Positions 54,850 through 63,633 of a stretch of 64,000 bases of DNA are shown in pieces (the first letter of the stretch is position 1; every line of letters starts with the position of its first letter). Source of the stretch: Nonlabens dokdonensis DSW-6 (GTDB taxonomy: Bacteria > Bacteroidota > Bacteroidia > Flavobacteriales > Flavobacteriaceae); contig NC_020156.1 in the NCBI RefSeq assembly GCF_000332115.1, positions 3,287,501 to 3,351,500 on the forward strand. The letters are read 5' to 3'. The notes below the pieces were generated by a model. The model saw only the letters and a program-made list of their open reading frames with translations. It was not told where the DNA came from and did not search any database. The position numbers and the translations under genes were made by a program.

Positions 54850-55908
54850 CTACTTATAATAATTCACTAACAAGGCTACCACATAACTATAAGTTTCCAT
54901 TCCGCCAGGTTGATTGTTTGCTTTGAGATAAGCGTTATAAGTGACTTGAGAAACATCTTCAATAACACCTTCATATTGCTTCCAGAAATCTCTTAGTTCT
55001 TTATAATTTTTAAAAATACCATCCTTGATTAATGGTCTAATGTTTTCATACTTTTCAAGATCACGTCGGTACAAATCATTAATACAATAGCGCAGTGCAA
55101 AAATGGACGCACTATACTGAAAATATAGATCGTCATGATTCATTCCTGCAATGATGGCAATAAAATTGGCCTCATTTTCTTTTGCAAAACCCAACTGATG
55201 CGACATTTCATGTAAGGTAAGAACTGGTGTTTTGTAATTATTGATCCAAGCGTTAGTATGCGCCTCACCAGTCAGCGGATTCAAATAACCGCTATATCCC
55301 ATGTAGGATAACGGTATGGTAAGTAAGGATTTTTTGATACTCGCATTTCCATAACTCAATGCTGGATAAATGTGATCAATATTTTCAAATCCTTGTGGTG
55401 CGAGTTCAAAAAGCTCTGATTGAGAACGCTCAAAAACAACTGGCAAAGAATCCACCGGCTGTAGTTGATCATGCAATTTATTTGAAGTATAAATCAGTTG
55501 ACGAACTACGGTTTCCAGTTCTTCGGTGGTATACTCATTATCTAAATCAAGAACTTCATGCAATGGTTCACGATAATAATTAAAACCCCACATGCAGTGA
55601 AAAAGGGCAATAATTATATTTAAGGAAAGAAATAGTTGTGTGTAACGCTTTCGCGAAAGCGAGATCAAATCCCTATTACTCAACCACAACCATCTTATGA
55701 TCATGATGATAGAAACCGAATAAACGATATCACCAAACGAGAACGGAATCCAACCAAGACCAAACCGCATCGCTTTTGCGATATAAGGATAAATTCCAGT
55801 GCTGTATAACGATTCTACTGTCGCAGGAAAATATCGCAAACTATAATAAAACAAGATTTGAAGAAAAAATAAACCAATGGCGATAAGCAGTAATCGATTT
55901 TTACGCAT
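54850..55908 (-). CDS. DUF3810-family membrane metallopeptidase-like protein
   Basis: 352 residues. Three hydrophobic segments in the first ~120 residues (about 6-24, 54-72, 90-108). The C-terminal part has a zincin-like HExxH site: His233-Glu234-x-x-His237 (HEMSHQLGFAKENEANF), with Glu in ENEANF as a possible third ligand. Matches DUF3810, a membrane family thought to be peptidases. The palindrome is read in the third frame as LSRKR around residues 83-87. A divergent palindromic promoter lies upstream. Confidence 0.82.
   Translation of the reverse strand: MRKNRLLLIAIGLFFLQILFYYSLRYFPATVESLYSTGIYPYIAKAMRFGLGWIPFSFGDIVYSVSIIMIIRWLWLSNRDLISLSRKRYTQLFLSLNIIIALFHCMWGFNYYREPLHEVLDLDNEYTTEELETVVRQLIYTSNKLHDQLQPVDSLPVVFERSQSELFELAPQGFENIDHIYPALSYGNASIKKSLLTIPLSYMGYSGYLNPLTGEAHTNAWINNYKTPVLTLHEMSHQLGFAKENEANFIAIIAGMNHDDLYFQYSASIFALRYCINDLYRRDLEKYENIRPLIKDGIFKNYKELRDFWKQYEGVIEDVSQVTYNAYLKANNQPGGMETYSYVVALLVNYYK
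55646..55661. repeat. Dispersed 16-bp palindrome, copy 14 (in DUF3810 CDS)
   Basis: Exact CGCTTTCGCGAAAGCG, translated as LSRKR, the third reading frame. Confidence 0.9.
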
Positions 55909-55936
55909 GCAGTAGGAACCTCTTTTAAATTTTACT

Positions 55937-55948
55937 CAAATATATTTG
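55937..55948. promoter_or_regulatory. Divergent palindromic promoter core CAAATATATTTG
   Basis: Overlapping perfect TATATTTG boxes on both strands (minus 55937-55944, plus 55941-55948) in the spacer between the DUF3810 gene and the sugar-nucleotidyltransferase-like gene, 28 nt and 45 nt from the respective start codons. Confidence 0.5.
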
Positions 55949-55993
55949 TTTTGGTGATTCTTTTACGACCTTTGAATTTCAAATTGATCAGAA

Positions 55994-57166
55994 ATGAACT
56001 TCATCCTATCAGACTTTAATAAACACACCACTTTATTACCATTTACATATACACGACCTACTTGTGAGCTGCGTTGTGGAATCTTAACACTACGAGAGAA
56101 ATGGGAAAAACTTCTAGGTGAAAAAGTAAGCTTTCAAACAGAAGAATACCTGCAGGCTAAATATCCTTTGGTGGAAACTGATGATAATATCGTTATTGCA
56201 GGAAATGTTTTTGCCACAGCTGCATTATGTAAAGCGATCAAGAATTTGAAACCAGAACAAAAATTGCTGGCTGGAAATGAGATCATCGCTTACCGCGTTA
56301 AAGAACTGCATACGCCTACCATAGAACTAGAGCAAGTTCTTTTCTTAGAAGAAGAAGTGGATGCTATAGACTTTACCTGGGATATTTTTGCAAAAAATGG
56401 TAAAGCCCTAGAAGCCGATTTTGATTTGATCACCGCAGGAAGAAAAAGTCAACCTATTCCTGATTCTGTAAATTATATAAATGAGGACCGCATTTTTATA
56501 GAAGAAGGAGCACAACTTCAATTTGCTACTTTAAATGCGTCTACAGGTTCTATATATATAGGTAAAGATGCCGAAGTGATGGAAGGATCTATCATACGCG
56601 GTGCTTTTGCACTTTGTGATCATAGTTCTACTAAACTAGGAACTAAAGTTTATGGGCCGACTACCGTAGGGCCACATTCGAAAATAGGCGGTGAAGTTAG
56701 CAACTCTGTTATTTTTGGCTTTTCTAATAAAGGACATGAAGGTTTTCTAGGAAATTCAGTTCTTGGAGAATGGTGCAATCTAGGAGCAGATACGAATACG
56801 AGTAACCTAAAAAACAACTATGCCGAAGTAAAGTTATGGAGCTATGAAACAGGCCGTTTTGCCAAAACTGGCTTACAGTTTTGTGGTTTGATGATGGGCG
56901 ATCATTCTAAATGTGGAATCAACACCATGTTCAACACAGGAACGGTGATAGGAGTAAGTGCTAATATTTACGGCGCTGGCTATCCTCGTAATTTTATCCC
57001 ATCATTCAATTGGGGTGGACCACAAGGTAATATGACCTATAAGACTAATAAAGCCTATGAGGTTGCCGATGTCGTTATGAAAAGACGTGGTTTATCACTT
57101 GAACAAATGGACATCGATATTCTAGATCATATTTTTGAGGCGACCACAAAGTACCGCAAAGATTAA
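55994..57166 (+). CDS. GlmU-like sugar nucleotidyltransferase with left-handed beta-helix
   Basis: 390 residues. The N-terminus (MNFILSDFNKHTTLLPFTYTRP) is unlike a standard GXGTRM loop, so catalytic nucleotidyl transfer is doubtful. From about residue 160 the chain is a left-handed parallel beta-helix (AQLQFATLNASTGSIYIG, GSIIRGAFALCDHS, PTTVGPHSKIGGEVSNSVI), as in GlmU C-terminal acetyltransferases, with QFCGLMMGDHSKCGIN near 300. This family is conserved in Bacteroidota and is often labelled GlmU family. It overlaps the convergent lipoprotein gene by 4 bp. Confidence 0.85.
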   Translation: MNFILSDFNKHTTLLPFTYTRPTCELRCGILTLREKWEKLLGEKVSFQTEEYLQAKYPLVETDDNIVIAGNVFATAALCKAIKNLKPEQKLLAGNEIIAYRVKELHTPTIELEQVLFLEEEVDAIDFTWDIFAKNGKALEADFDLITAGRKSQPIPDSVNYINEDRIFIEEGAQLQFATLNASTGSIYIGKDAEVMEGSIIRGAFALCDHSSTKLGTKVYGPTTVGPHSKIGGEVSNSVIFGFSNKGHEGFLGNSVLGEWCNLGADTNTSNLKNNYAEVKLWSYETGRFAKTGLQFCGLMMGDHSKCGINTMFNTGTVIGVSANIYGAGYPRNFIPSFNWGGPQGNMTYKTNKAYEVADVVMKRRGLSLEQMDIDILDHIFEATTKYRKD

Positions 57167-57546
57167 TTAACTCTGACATAACGCTCTCCGCAAGGTTCAA
57201 TGCAAAAATGATTTACTTCAAGCATGTTCCCATTGAGTACATAAGTACCTGTGCAATTATCTACATCTATCGTGGTGTTGGCTGTGTCATATGTACCTGT
57301 GGTTGTTGCTTGTGTTAAACTACCAAAACAAAAACTTACATTGCAATTTACCACTCCAGTAGATAGAAACTGAAGCGTTTTTCCAGTCGCTGGTTGGTAA
57401 GTACCGCTACCATCACCTGGATCGGCTAGAATTGCAACTAATTGCCAATTTCCCTCTATTCCTAGATTAGTATTAGAACTATCATCATCCGTATTACAAG
57501 AAATTACGATGAGTGTTAATGAAAATAAGAAAAGTAACTTTTTCAT
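57163..57546 (-). CDS. Lipocalin-like lipoprotein
   Basis: 127 residues. Lipoprotein signal (lipobox VISC), Asp-rich linker (NTDDDSSN), then LGIEGNWQLVAILADPG and KTLQFLSTGVVNCN, the pattern of small lipocalin-like (DUF-type) Bacteroidota lipoproteins. Convergent with the GlmU-like gene, sharing 4 bp at the stops. Function unknown. Confidence 0.75.
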   Translation of the reverse strand: MKKLLFLFSLTLIVISCNTDDDSSNTNLGIEGNWQLVAILADPGDGSGTYQPATGKTLQFLSTGVVNCNVSFCFGSLTQATTTGTYDTANTTIDVDNCTGTYVLNGNMLEVNHFCIEPCGERYVRVN

Positions 57547-57650
57547 GGCTGGGTCATTTATTCAATAGATGCAAGTAATATTAAAAGGTTGCGTTTCTAT
57601 TATTTTAATTCTTGTAAGAATCCGCTACCTTTAGTTTTTAAAATTAGCTC

Positions 57651-60068
57651 ATGAAAAGTTTCTATCACATTTTTTTGTTGTTTTTGTTGGTTTCCGCTTT
57701 TGCGAAAGCGCAATCCACAACATCATCTCAACCATTTACAGGCTATTACGATTTTACCTATAATGAAGATAAAGGAACTATACTTCTAGAGGTCAAAGAC
57801 TTGAATAAAGAATTTCTTTATGTCCACTCTTTAACTAGTGGTGTAGGATCTAACGATTTAGGATTAGATCGAGGACAATTAGGTGATGGAGTAGTAGTCA
57901 AATGGATCAAAAGTGGGAATAAGTTATTATTAATGCAACCTAATTTAAACTATCGTGCCAGTTCTACAAATCCAGACGAAAAAGCCTCTATAGAACAAGC
58001 TTTCGCACGATCAGTATTATTCGGTTTTGAGATAAAAGAAAAGAAAAACGGTAATTTCATAATCGATTTGACTCCATTCTTGATGCAAGATGCTCACGGA
58101 GTTGCAAAACGCTTAAAAGACCGCAAACAAGGTGCTTATAAATTAGATAAATCTCGCAGCGTTTTATGGATGGAAAACACCAAGAGTTTTCCTAAAAACA
58201 CCGAGTTTGAAGCCATGCTTACGTTTACAGGAACACCTACTGGTAGAGAAGTACGCAGTGTTGCACCAGATGCTAGTAGTATCACGGTTATTCAGCACCA
58301 TAGTTTTGTGGAGTTGCCAGATAGTAATTATGAACCAAGAGTATTTCATCCTCGTAGTGGATCGTTTTATAGAAGTTATATGGATTACAGCGCACCAGTT
58401 TATGAGCCGATTCAAAAGCGATTTATTACACGCCATAGATTAGAAAAGAAAAATCTGCAAGCTGCCGTAAGCGAGCCTGTAGAACCTATTATTTATTACC
58501 TAGATCGTGGCACACCAGAACCAGTAAGAAGTGCTTTATTAGAAGGTGCAAGCTGGTGGAATCAAGCTTTTGAGTCGGCTGGATATTCTAATGCATTTCA
58601 AGTAAAAATGCTACCAGAAGATGCCGATCCTATGGATGTGCGTTACAATATCATTCAATGGGTACATCGCAGTACGCGAGGCTGGAGTTATGGCGGTAGC
58701 GTGGTAGATCCACGAACTGGTGAGATTATTAAAGGTCACGTAAGTTTAGGAAGTTTGCGCATCCGCCAGGATTTTATGATTGCACAAGGGTTGTTAAAAG
58801 AACCATTTAATGAAAATGATGATAATCATGATGCGATGATGGAAATGGCGCTAGCAAGAATCAGACAACTAGGAGCTCATGAAGTAGGTCATACACTAGG
58901 TTTTGCTCATAATTTTGCCGCAAGTACTGAGAACCGCACAAGTGTAATGGATTATCCGCATCCTAAGTATGATATTATAGATGGTGAAATTTCTTTAAAA
59001 GATGCTTATGCTGAAGGAATCGGAAGCTGGGATGATTTGACCGTTCAATATTCCTATGGATTGCCTAATAAAAATCAAACTGAAGCCGAATATTTAGCAT
59101 CCATCCTGAAAAAAGCTACTGCCGCCCAGCATAAATTTATTTCAGATAGTGATGCAAGAGCTGCAGGTGGCGCAAATGCTAGTGCGCATTTGTGGGATAA
59201 TGGCGAAAATCCGGCAGAAGAATTAAAACATATATTGAACGTAAGACAGATTGCTATGAATCAATTCTCGATTCATAATATCAAGTCTGGTGAACCTTTG
59301 AGTGTTTTAGAAGATGTTTTTGTACCAGTTTATTTTGCCCATCGCTATCAAGTAGAAGCAACGGTAAAATTGATAGGTGGAGTAGCGTATGAGTATGAAA
59401 CAAAAGATGGAACAAATGCTGAGTTTAAAAATGTAGCCACTGTAAATCAAAAAGAAGCTTTGCGCGCAATTTTAAAAACCATCGATCCGGCGAATTTAAA
59501 AATCCCTAAAAATGTGTTGGACCTATTTCCACCACGAGCTTATGGTTATGGTAGAACTAGAGAAAGTTTCAAATCAAAAACCGGTGTTACATTTGATGCA
59601 TTAACAGCGGCTGCAACTAGCGTGGATATGACTTTTGATTTATTGTTTCATCCGCATCGTATGAATAGAATCGCTACTCAAAATGCTTTACATAAACAAA
59701 ATAATGCCGATTCTGATAGTGCTGCAATGACACTAGACGTAATTCTTTCTCAGATATCTGATCAAGTATTTATGGACAGAAATACTAACGATTCGTACGG
59801 AACTGCGATTATTCAAAGTAACCAAGAATTATTTTTAAATCACCTTATGAATTTAATCGCTAGCTCTAGAACTATCGTTCAAGTTAAAGCTGCTGCAAGA
59901 TATCAACTGGATGAAATAGAAAACGATTTAAGTAAAAGAAAAGCGTTTGACAAAGAACTCTTATCTCAAATACAACACTTCAATGCACATCCAGAATTAT
60001 TTAAAGTGAAGCCTTTGCCTAGTATTCCTGATGGAAGTCCTATTGGCTGTGGAGTTTCTGGAAGCTAA
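57651..60068 (+). CDS. Zinc-dependent metalloprotease (metzincin, DUF5117/DUF5118 family)
   Basis: 805 residues. A signal peptide (VSAFAKAQ) and an N-terminal beta-rich region (DUF5118/DUF5117-like: GYYDFTYNEDKGTILLEV, SEPVEPIIYYLDRGTPEP) precede a catalytic core with the metzincin site HEVGHTLGFAH (His410, Glu411, His414, His420). A downstream Met-turn candidate (SVMDYPHPKYD) and a long C-terminal helical domain follow. Secreted, or retained at the outer membrane. Substrate unknown. The signal peptide end comes from the palindrome (one mismatch). Confidence 0.9.
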   Translation: MKSFYHIFLLFLLVSAFAKAQSTTSSQPFTGYYDFTYNEDKGTILLEVKDLNKEFLYVHSLTSGVGSNDLGLDRGQLGDGVVVKWIKSGNKLLLMQPNLNYRASSTNPDEKASIEQAFARSVLFGFEIKEKKNGNFIIDLTPFLMQDAHGVAKRLKDRKQGAYKLDKSRSVLWMENTKSFPKNTEFEAMLTFTGTPTGREVRSVAPDASSITVIQHHSFVELPDSNYEPRVFHPRSGSFYRSYMDYSAPVYEPIQKRFITRHRLEKKNLQAAVSEPVEPIIYYLDRGTPEPVRSALLEGASWWNQAFESAGYSNAFQVKMLPEDADPMDVRYNIIQWVHRSTRGWSYGGSVVDPRTGEIIKGHVSLGSLRIRQDFMIAQGLLKEPFNENDDNHDAMMEMALARIRQLGAHEVGHTLGFAHNFAASTENRTSVMDYPHPKYDIIDGEISLKDAYAEGIGSWDDLTVQYSYGLPNKNQTEAEYLASILKKATAAQHKFISDSDARAAGGANASAHLWDNGENPAEELKHILNVRQIAMNQFSIHNIKSGEPLSVLEDVFVPVYFAHRYQVEATVKLIGGVAYEYETKDGTNAEFKNVATVNQKEALRAILKTIDPANLKIPKNVLDLFPPRAYGYGRTRESFKSKTGVTFDALTAAATSVDMTFDLLFHPHRMNRIATQNALHKQNNADSDSAAMTLDVILSQISDQVFMDRNTNDSYGTAIIQSNQELFLNHLMNLIASSRTIVQVKAAARYQLDEIENDLSKRKAFDKELLSQIQHFNAHPELFKVKPLPSIPDGSPIGCGVSGS
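57695..57710. repeat. Dispersed 16-bp palindrome, copy 15 (signal peptide of metalloprotease gene, 1 mismatch)
   Basis: CGCTTTTGCGAAAGCG, translated as AFAKA at the end of the signal peptide. Confidence 0.85.
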
Positions 60069-60088
60069 TCTTTTTAGAATTTGATTTC

Positions 60089-60104
60089 CGCTTTCGCGAA
60101 AGCG
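60089..60104. repeat. Dispersed 16-bp palindrome, copy 16 (intergenic)
   Basis: Exact CGCTTTCGCGAAAGCG, 21 nt after the metalloprotease stop. Confidence 0.9.
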
Positions 60105-60122
60105 AGATTTTAACAACAATAC

Positions 60123-60160
60123 AAAAGCTCCTAAAAGTTAGAAACCTTTTAAGAGCTTTT
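60123..60160. terminator. Bidirectional terminator between convergent genes
   Basis: 15-bp inverted repeat with one mismatch (60123-60137 with 60146-60160), loop 8 nt, A/T runs at both ends, between the metalloprotease and the PLP enzyme gene. Confidence 0.8.
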
Positions 60161-60181
60161 GATTTAATGATAAGTACTGTA

Positions 60182-62026
60182 TTAAATACTATTTACAAAG
60201 TCTTGAAAAACTTCTTTGTGTTTCTCTAAATCAAGATCTGGAGAAAGAGAAGCACGAACAATGTAATCTTTATCGCCTTCCTTTGTGGTTCCTTGAGTGG
60301 ATGTCGCTGGAATAGTCCAGTAGCAGCCTTTCAATTGCCCGTAGCTCACACAAAATTTACTTTCATCAGGAATTTCGGTGATCATTAAGTTGATCAATTT
60401 AAGATTTAACTCTCTTTTATATCGTTCCTTTTCTTCCTCAGTCGCTCCTTGAGTAGGTAAATCCATTGAGAATACAGAAGGAGTAAAACCTTCACTGGCA
60501 AGCTCTTCTGATACAAAATTGATTTTGGCACTAGGCAGTGTTTCCTCGATAAAGCTTACAAATTCACGTGTGTTTTTGTACGCATCTGCAATGCGCTGAT
60601 TCATAGATGGCAATTGCTCAGCAAGGATTTCATATTGAAGTTGTGTCGCTTCATTATCGCAAAGTTCTAGATGCAAGGAAATTTTATCCATCAATCGTTG
60701 TGTTTTATTGTTTCCTACGCAATAACCAGCGGTACAACGGCCACCACTAGGGAATTTAGATCCACTAGCATAAGCAATAGTTCTTACTGTGCTAAGCATC
60801 TTGTTTTCTCCTAAGAAGTGAACGTTGGGACAAAAAGTCTGATCGAGAATAAAAACTGGATCGATAGCGGTCTCCCCATTTGCTGTTTTACGTTCTTTAC
60901 TAAGAACTTCTTTCAATTTAACAAGATCTGGAACTTCCACACGTGGATTAGTTGGTATCTCTGCAATGATATAAGGTATGGCGTCTTGCTGTGCGATATT
61001 TTCTAAAACACGATCAATACTTTGCACCATATCATTTTCACCATCTACAGGAAGGTCTACAATTTCTATATGATCTAAGCAAGCAGCTACGCGTCTAGCT
61101 TGATCGTTTGTACCTCCATAACAATTAGGTGGAACAACAAATTTAATAGCTTTACCATGATGGTTTTCTTGTGCATCATGAATCAGTCCCATCATGATCG
61201 CGTATTGAACAGACAATCCACTAGAACCTACTAATGGAGTGATTTGAGTTCCTGTAATTTCCTTAATGGATTCTAAAACACTTGCTTTGTTATTCTCTAA
61301 ATTACTATCAACAACACCAATAGATTCACCAACAAATTCGTGCAATGCAGTTAGGGAGTCGGCTGGAGTCATGGCAACAGTTTCTCTTCTACGCACATGC
61401 TGTATATCGGCAACGTAATCGTTATTATCTTCACCATTAATGACAAGAATACTTCCTAAACGGCCATGCAAACTGATGGAAAAATCTACGTTGGGATTCA
61501 TTTCTACCGTATCAATTTTATCTTTTTTAGCGATGAAAATTGTACTACCATTAAAGGCTTTTATCTCAGAAATATTAGAAACTTGATTCAATTCAAAATG
61601 GTAACCATAAATTTCTTTAATCAATTGATCGTTAAAAGATTCAGGTAATTCACCTAAATAATTAATTTGGGTCTTTTTCTTATGAAATAAGTTTGCTCTC
61701 AACACCGCTAGAACTGGAACTGTTTGTGAAGCAAAACTAATAACATTCTCTGCATCAATGCCATGTTGCTTTGCTATTGCCCATTCTAACACACAAGAAA
61801 GCGGATGACCTAATCTAATATAATCATAAGCCGTAGGTAAGTTCTCTAAAGCAGCAGCATCTGCAACATCGTCCTTGTATAGGTTTTCAAAATACTCTAG
61901 GAACTGAGTTTTGGCCAGTTTTTCATTATAAATATCCAGTCTATGTGTGGTAATATCTACCCAGCCAGCTGGTTGATGATTTAATACTTGTTTTAAGAAA
62001 CTTACAATCTTTGCTTTTTGTGTCAT
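60182..62026 (-). CDS. PLP-dependent Cys/Met-metabolism-like enzyme with long N-terminal extension
   Basis: 614 residues from the ATG at 62026 (a TTG at 62047 overlaps the promoter core). Residues ~240-614 match the gamma-class aminotransferase fold of cystathionine synthases/lyases: a PLP-Lys in YASGSKFPSGG, EIPTNPRVEVPD, FILDQTFCPN for the PLP-binding Asp, and SYGQLKGCY late. Ordinary family members have ~390 residues, so the ~230-residue N-terminal part (SFASQTVPVLAVLRANLFH, ISLHGRLGSILVING) is an added domain of unknown role. The reaction could be a trans-sulfuration or C-S lyase step, but is undetermined. Confidence 0.8.
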   Translation of the reverse strand: MTQKAKIVSFLKQVLNHQPAGWVDITTHRLDIYNEKLAKTQFLEYFENLYKDDVADAAALENLPTAYDYIRLGHPLSCVLEWAIAKQHGIDAENVISFASQTVPVLAVLRANLFHKKKTQINYLGELPESFNDQLIKEIYGYHFELNQVSNISEIKAFNGSTIFIAKKDKIDTVEMNPNVDFSISLHGRLGSILVINGEDNNDYVADIQHVRRRETVAMTPADSLTALHEFVGESIGVVDSNLENNKASVLESIKEITGTQITPLVGSSGLSVQYAIMMGLIHDAQENHHGKAIKFVVPPNCYGGTNDQARRVAACLDHIEIVDLPVDGENDMVQSIDRVLENIAQQDAIPYIIAEIPTNPRVEVPDLVKLKEVLSKERKTANGETAIDPVFILDQTFCPNVHFLGENKMLSTVRTIAYASGSKFPSGGRCTAGYCVGNNKTQRLMDKISLHLELCDNEATQLQYEILAEQLPSMNQRIADAYKNTREFVSFIEETLPSAKINFVSEELASEGFTPSVFSMDLPTQGATEEEKERYKRELNLKLINLMITEIPDESKFCVSYGQLKGCYWTIPATSTQGTTKEGDKDYIVRASLSPDLDLEKHKEVFQDFVNSI

Positions 62027-62044
62027 ATCCTTGATTATTAATTG

Positions 62045-62052
62045 CAAAAATA
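62045..62052 (-). promoter_or_regulatory. TAnnTTTG promoter core (TATTTTTG)
   Basis: Perfect -7 element 18 nt upstream of the ATG at 62026. It supports the shorter start of the PLP enzyme. Confidence 0.5.
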
Positions 62053-62199
62053 GGGTTTATTAGAACCGATAGAAAAGCTTTAACAAGACCTTTTCATTGC
62101 GTAAAAGACGTCATATGATGAGCTTATTTAACAGAAAGTTATCTATTTCATGTTACTAATAATGACGGTTTGAGATTATCTTTATAGGAAATTAAGATC

Positions 62200-63009
62200 A
62201 TGAGATATATCTGTTTACTAGTAGCGTTTTGTATGAGTACAACCATTTTTGGTCAAGATATTTCCAGAACAAAGGTCGATGGTAAAATTATTGTAGAAGG
62301 AAGCGATATTTATGGGATCACCATTTACAATACCAATTCTAAACAGGGAACATTAACCGATGCAAAAGGAGCCTTTACTATAGAAGTTGCTTTGAATGAC
62401 TTGATTGAAGTGAGAGCCATTGAATATAAAAACTTTGATTTACGTATAAATCAAGCACAAATAGATTCTAAAAAGTTATTTGTATTCTTAATTGAAGAAA
62501 TTGAAAAACTAGACGAGGTAGTCATCGTTTCGGCCAACAAATTGACTGGAGACTTAAAACAAGATGTAACTAGATCCAAGCCTTATGTTTTAAATTCCAA
62601 CGCAGCTTACTTTGGAGTAAAGAAAGATATCAAAGACTTTGGTGGAAATAACAAAGAACAAATTGAAGAAATAGGTGTGCAATCTCAATCGATGCAAGTT
62701 GTTAATAGTTTGAACTTAACGAATGTTGTAGATCAATTGTTGATACCTCTTTTTAGATCTGAAGTTCAAGATAAAAAATCTGCTGGTGTACCAGAAGTAC
62801 CAGCTAAATCTATTAAATATTACTTAGGTTCTTCATTTCTGGTAAATAATTTCAATATACCAGAGCATCGAGTAGAGGAATTTATTCGTTATGTGGAATC
62901 AAAAAGTTTTGATTTCAACCTTTTAAATTATGGGAATGAACTGGAGTTTCTTGCGTTACTAGATAAAAAGAGTAAAGAATTTTTAAAGACTAAAACAAAG
63001 AAAGAATAA
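62200..63009 (+). CDS. Carboxypeptidase-regulatory-like domain protein, exported
   Basis: 269 residues. Signal peptide (LVAFCMSTTIFGQ), then a CarboxypepD_reg-like beta-sandwich (VDGKIIVEGSDIYGITIYNT, GTLTDAKGAFTIEV, then LDEVVIVS), as found at the N-terminus of TonB-dependent receptors. Here there is no barrel. The C-terminal half is helical and polar. Stand-alone proteins of this type occur in Bacteroidota. Role unknown. Confidence 0.75.
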   Translation: MRYICLLVAFCMSTTIFGQDISRTKVDGKIIVEGSDIYGITIYNTNSKQGTLTDAKGAFTIEVALNDLIEVRAIEYKNFDLRINQAQIDSKKLFVFLIEEIEKLDEVVIVSANKLTGDLKQDVTRSKPYVLNSNAAYFGVKKDIKDFGGNNKEQIEEIGVQSQSMQVVNSLNLTNVVDQLLIPLFRSEVQDKKSAGVPEVPAKSIKYYLGSSFLVNNFNIPEHRVEEFIRYVESKSFDFNLLNYGNELEFLALLDKKSKEFLKTKTKKE

Positions 63010-63012
63010 CCT

Positions 63013-63633
63013 CTAAGACTTTCTCAACCATCCTACCTTATATTTCCATAATTTCATCTCTTGCTGACGCGATTCAAGGTTATTAGGGCAATGGTTGTTT
63101 TCATTTACGGCTTGTGCTCTTATGATTTGAGTTTGCTCTTCTACAGTGTTCCATCCTAAATGGTTCCTTCTCTTGTTTACCGTTGATAGATCATCATATT
63201 TTTGCGGACTCAAAAGACCGTTGGCGTCCCAATCAAACTGAGTACAGAATAGTTGTGGTTGTTCCTCAAAAACGGCTATTCTATCGCTTAAATAAGCTAA
63301 TTGCTCTTTCGATATTTGACTAGGACTTTCCACTTTCATCAGCAACTCTTGATACCTTTTCATAAAACTAGGTAAACTTATGGCGTGCTGTACCACTAGC
63401 CATGCAGCTTGACTAGCTTCCTTACCTATTTTTTCGAGGATTGGAAATCCATATTGATCAATAATCTCGTTGAGCCTATGAGCATTAGAAATATGCAGCT
63501 CTTCCATTGCTTTATGGTAGCCTTCAAATAACTTTCCTTCTTTTACTAGCCGATCTCGCAAAGCTAAATCTGCTGTTTTGAGTGCAATAATCTCTTCAAT
63601 TACATCTTGATGGTACATTAAAAAAATAGTCAT
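63013..63633 (-). CDS. DUF6624-family protein
   Basis: 206 residues, mostly helical. The phrases RLNEIIDQYGFPILEKIGKE and EASQAAWLVVQHAI match DUF6624, a family of uncharacterised short helical proteins. It is adjacent to the 2OG-Fe(II) oxygenase gene with no gap (its start is 1 nt after the oxygenase stop), so co-transcribed. Confidence 0.75.
   Translation of the reverse strand: MTIFLMYHQDVIEEIIALKTADLALRDRLVKEGKLFEGYHKAMEELHISNAHRLNEIIDQYGFPILEKIGKEASQAAWLVVQHAISLPSFMKRYQELLMKVESPSQISKEQLAYLSDRIAVFEEQPQLFCTQFDWDANGLLSPQKYDDLSTVNKRRNHLGWNTVEEQTQIIRAQAVNENNHCPNNLESRQQEMKLWKYKVGWLRKS

Noticed and set aside
1962-60104. Palindromes interpreted as CRISPR repeats or as rho-independent terminators
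   Set aside because: They are single, not spaced at regular short intervals, occur inside genes in all frames and have no T-run after them.
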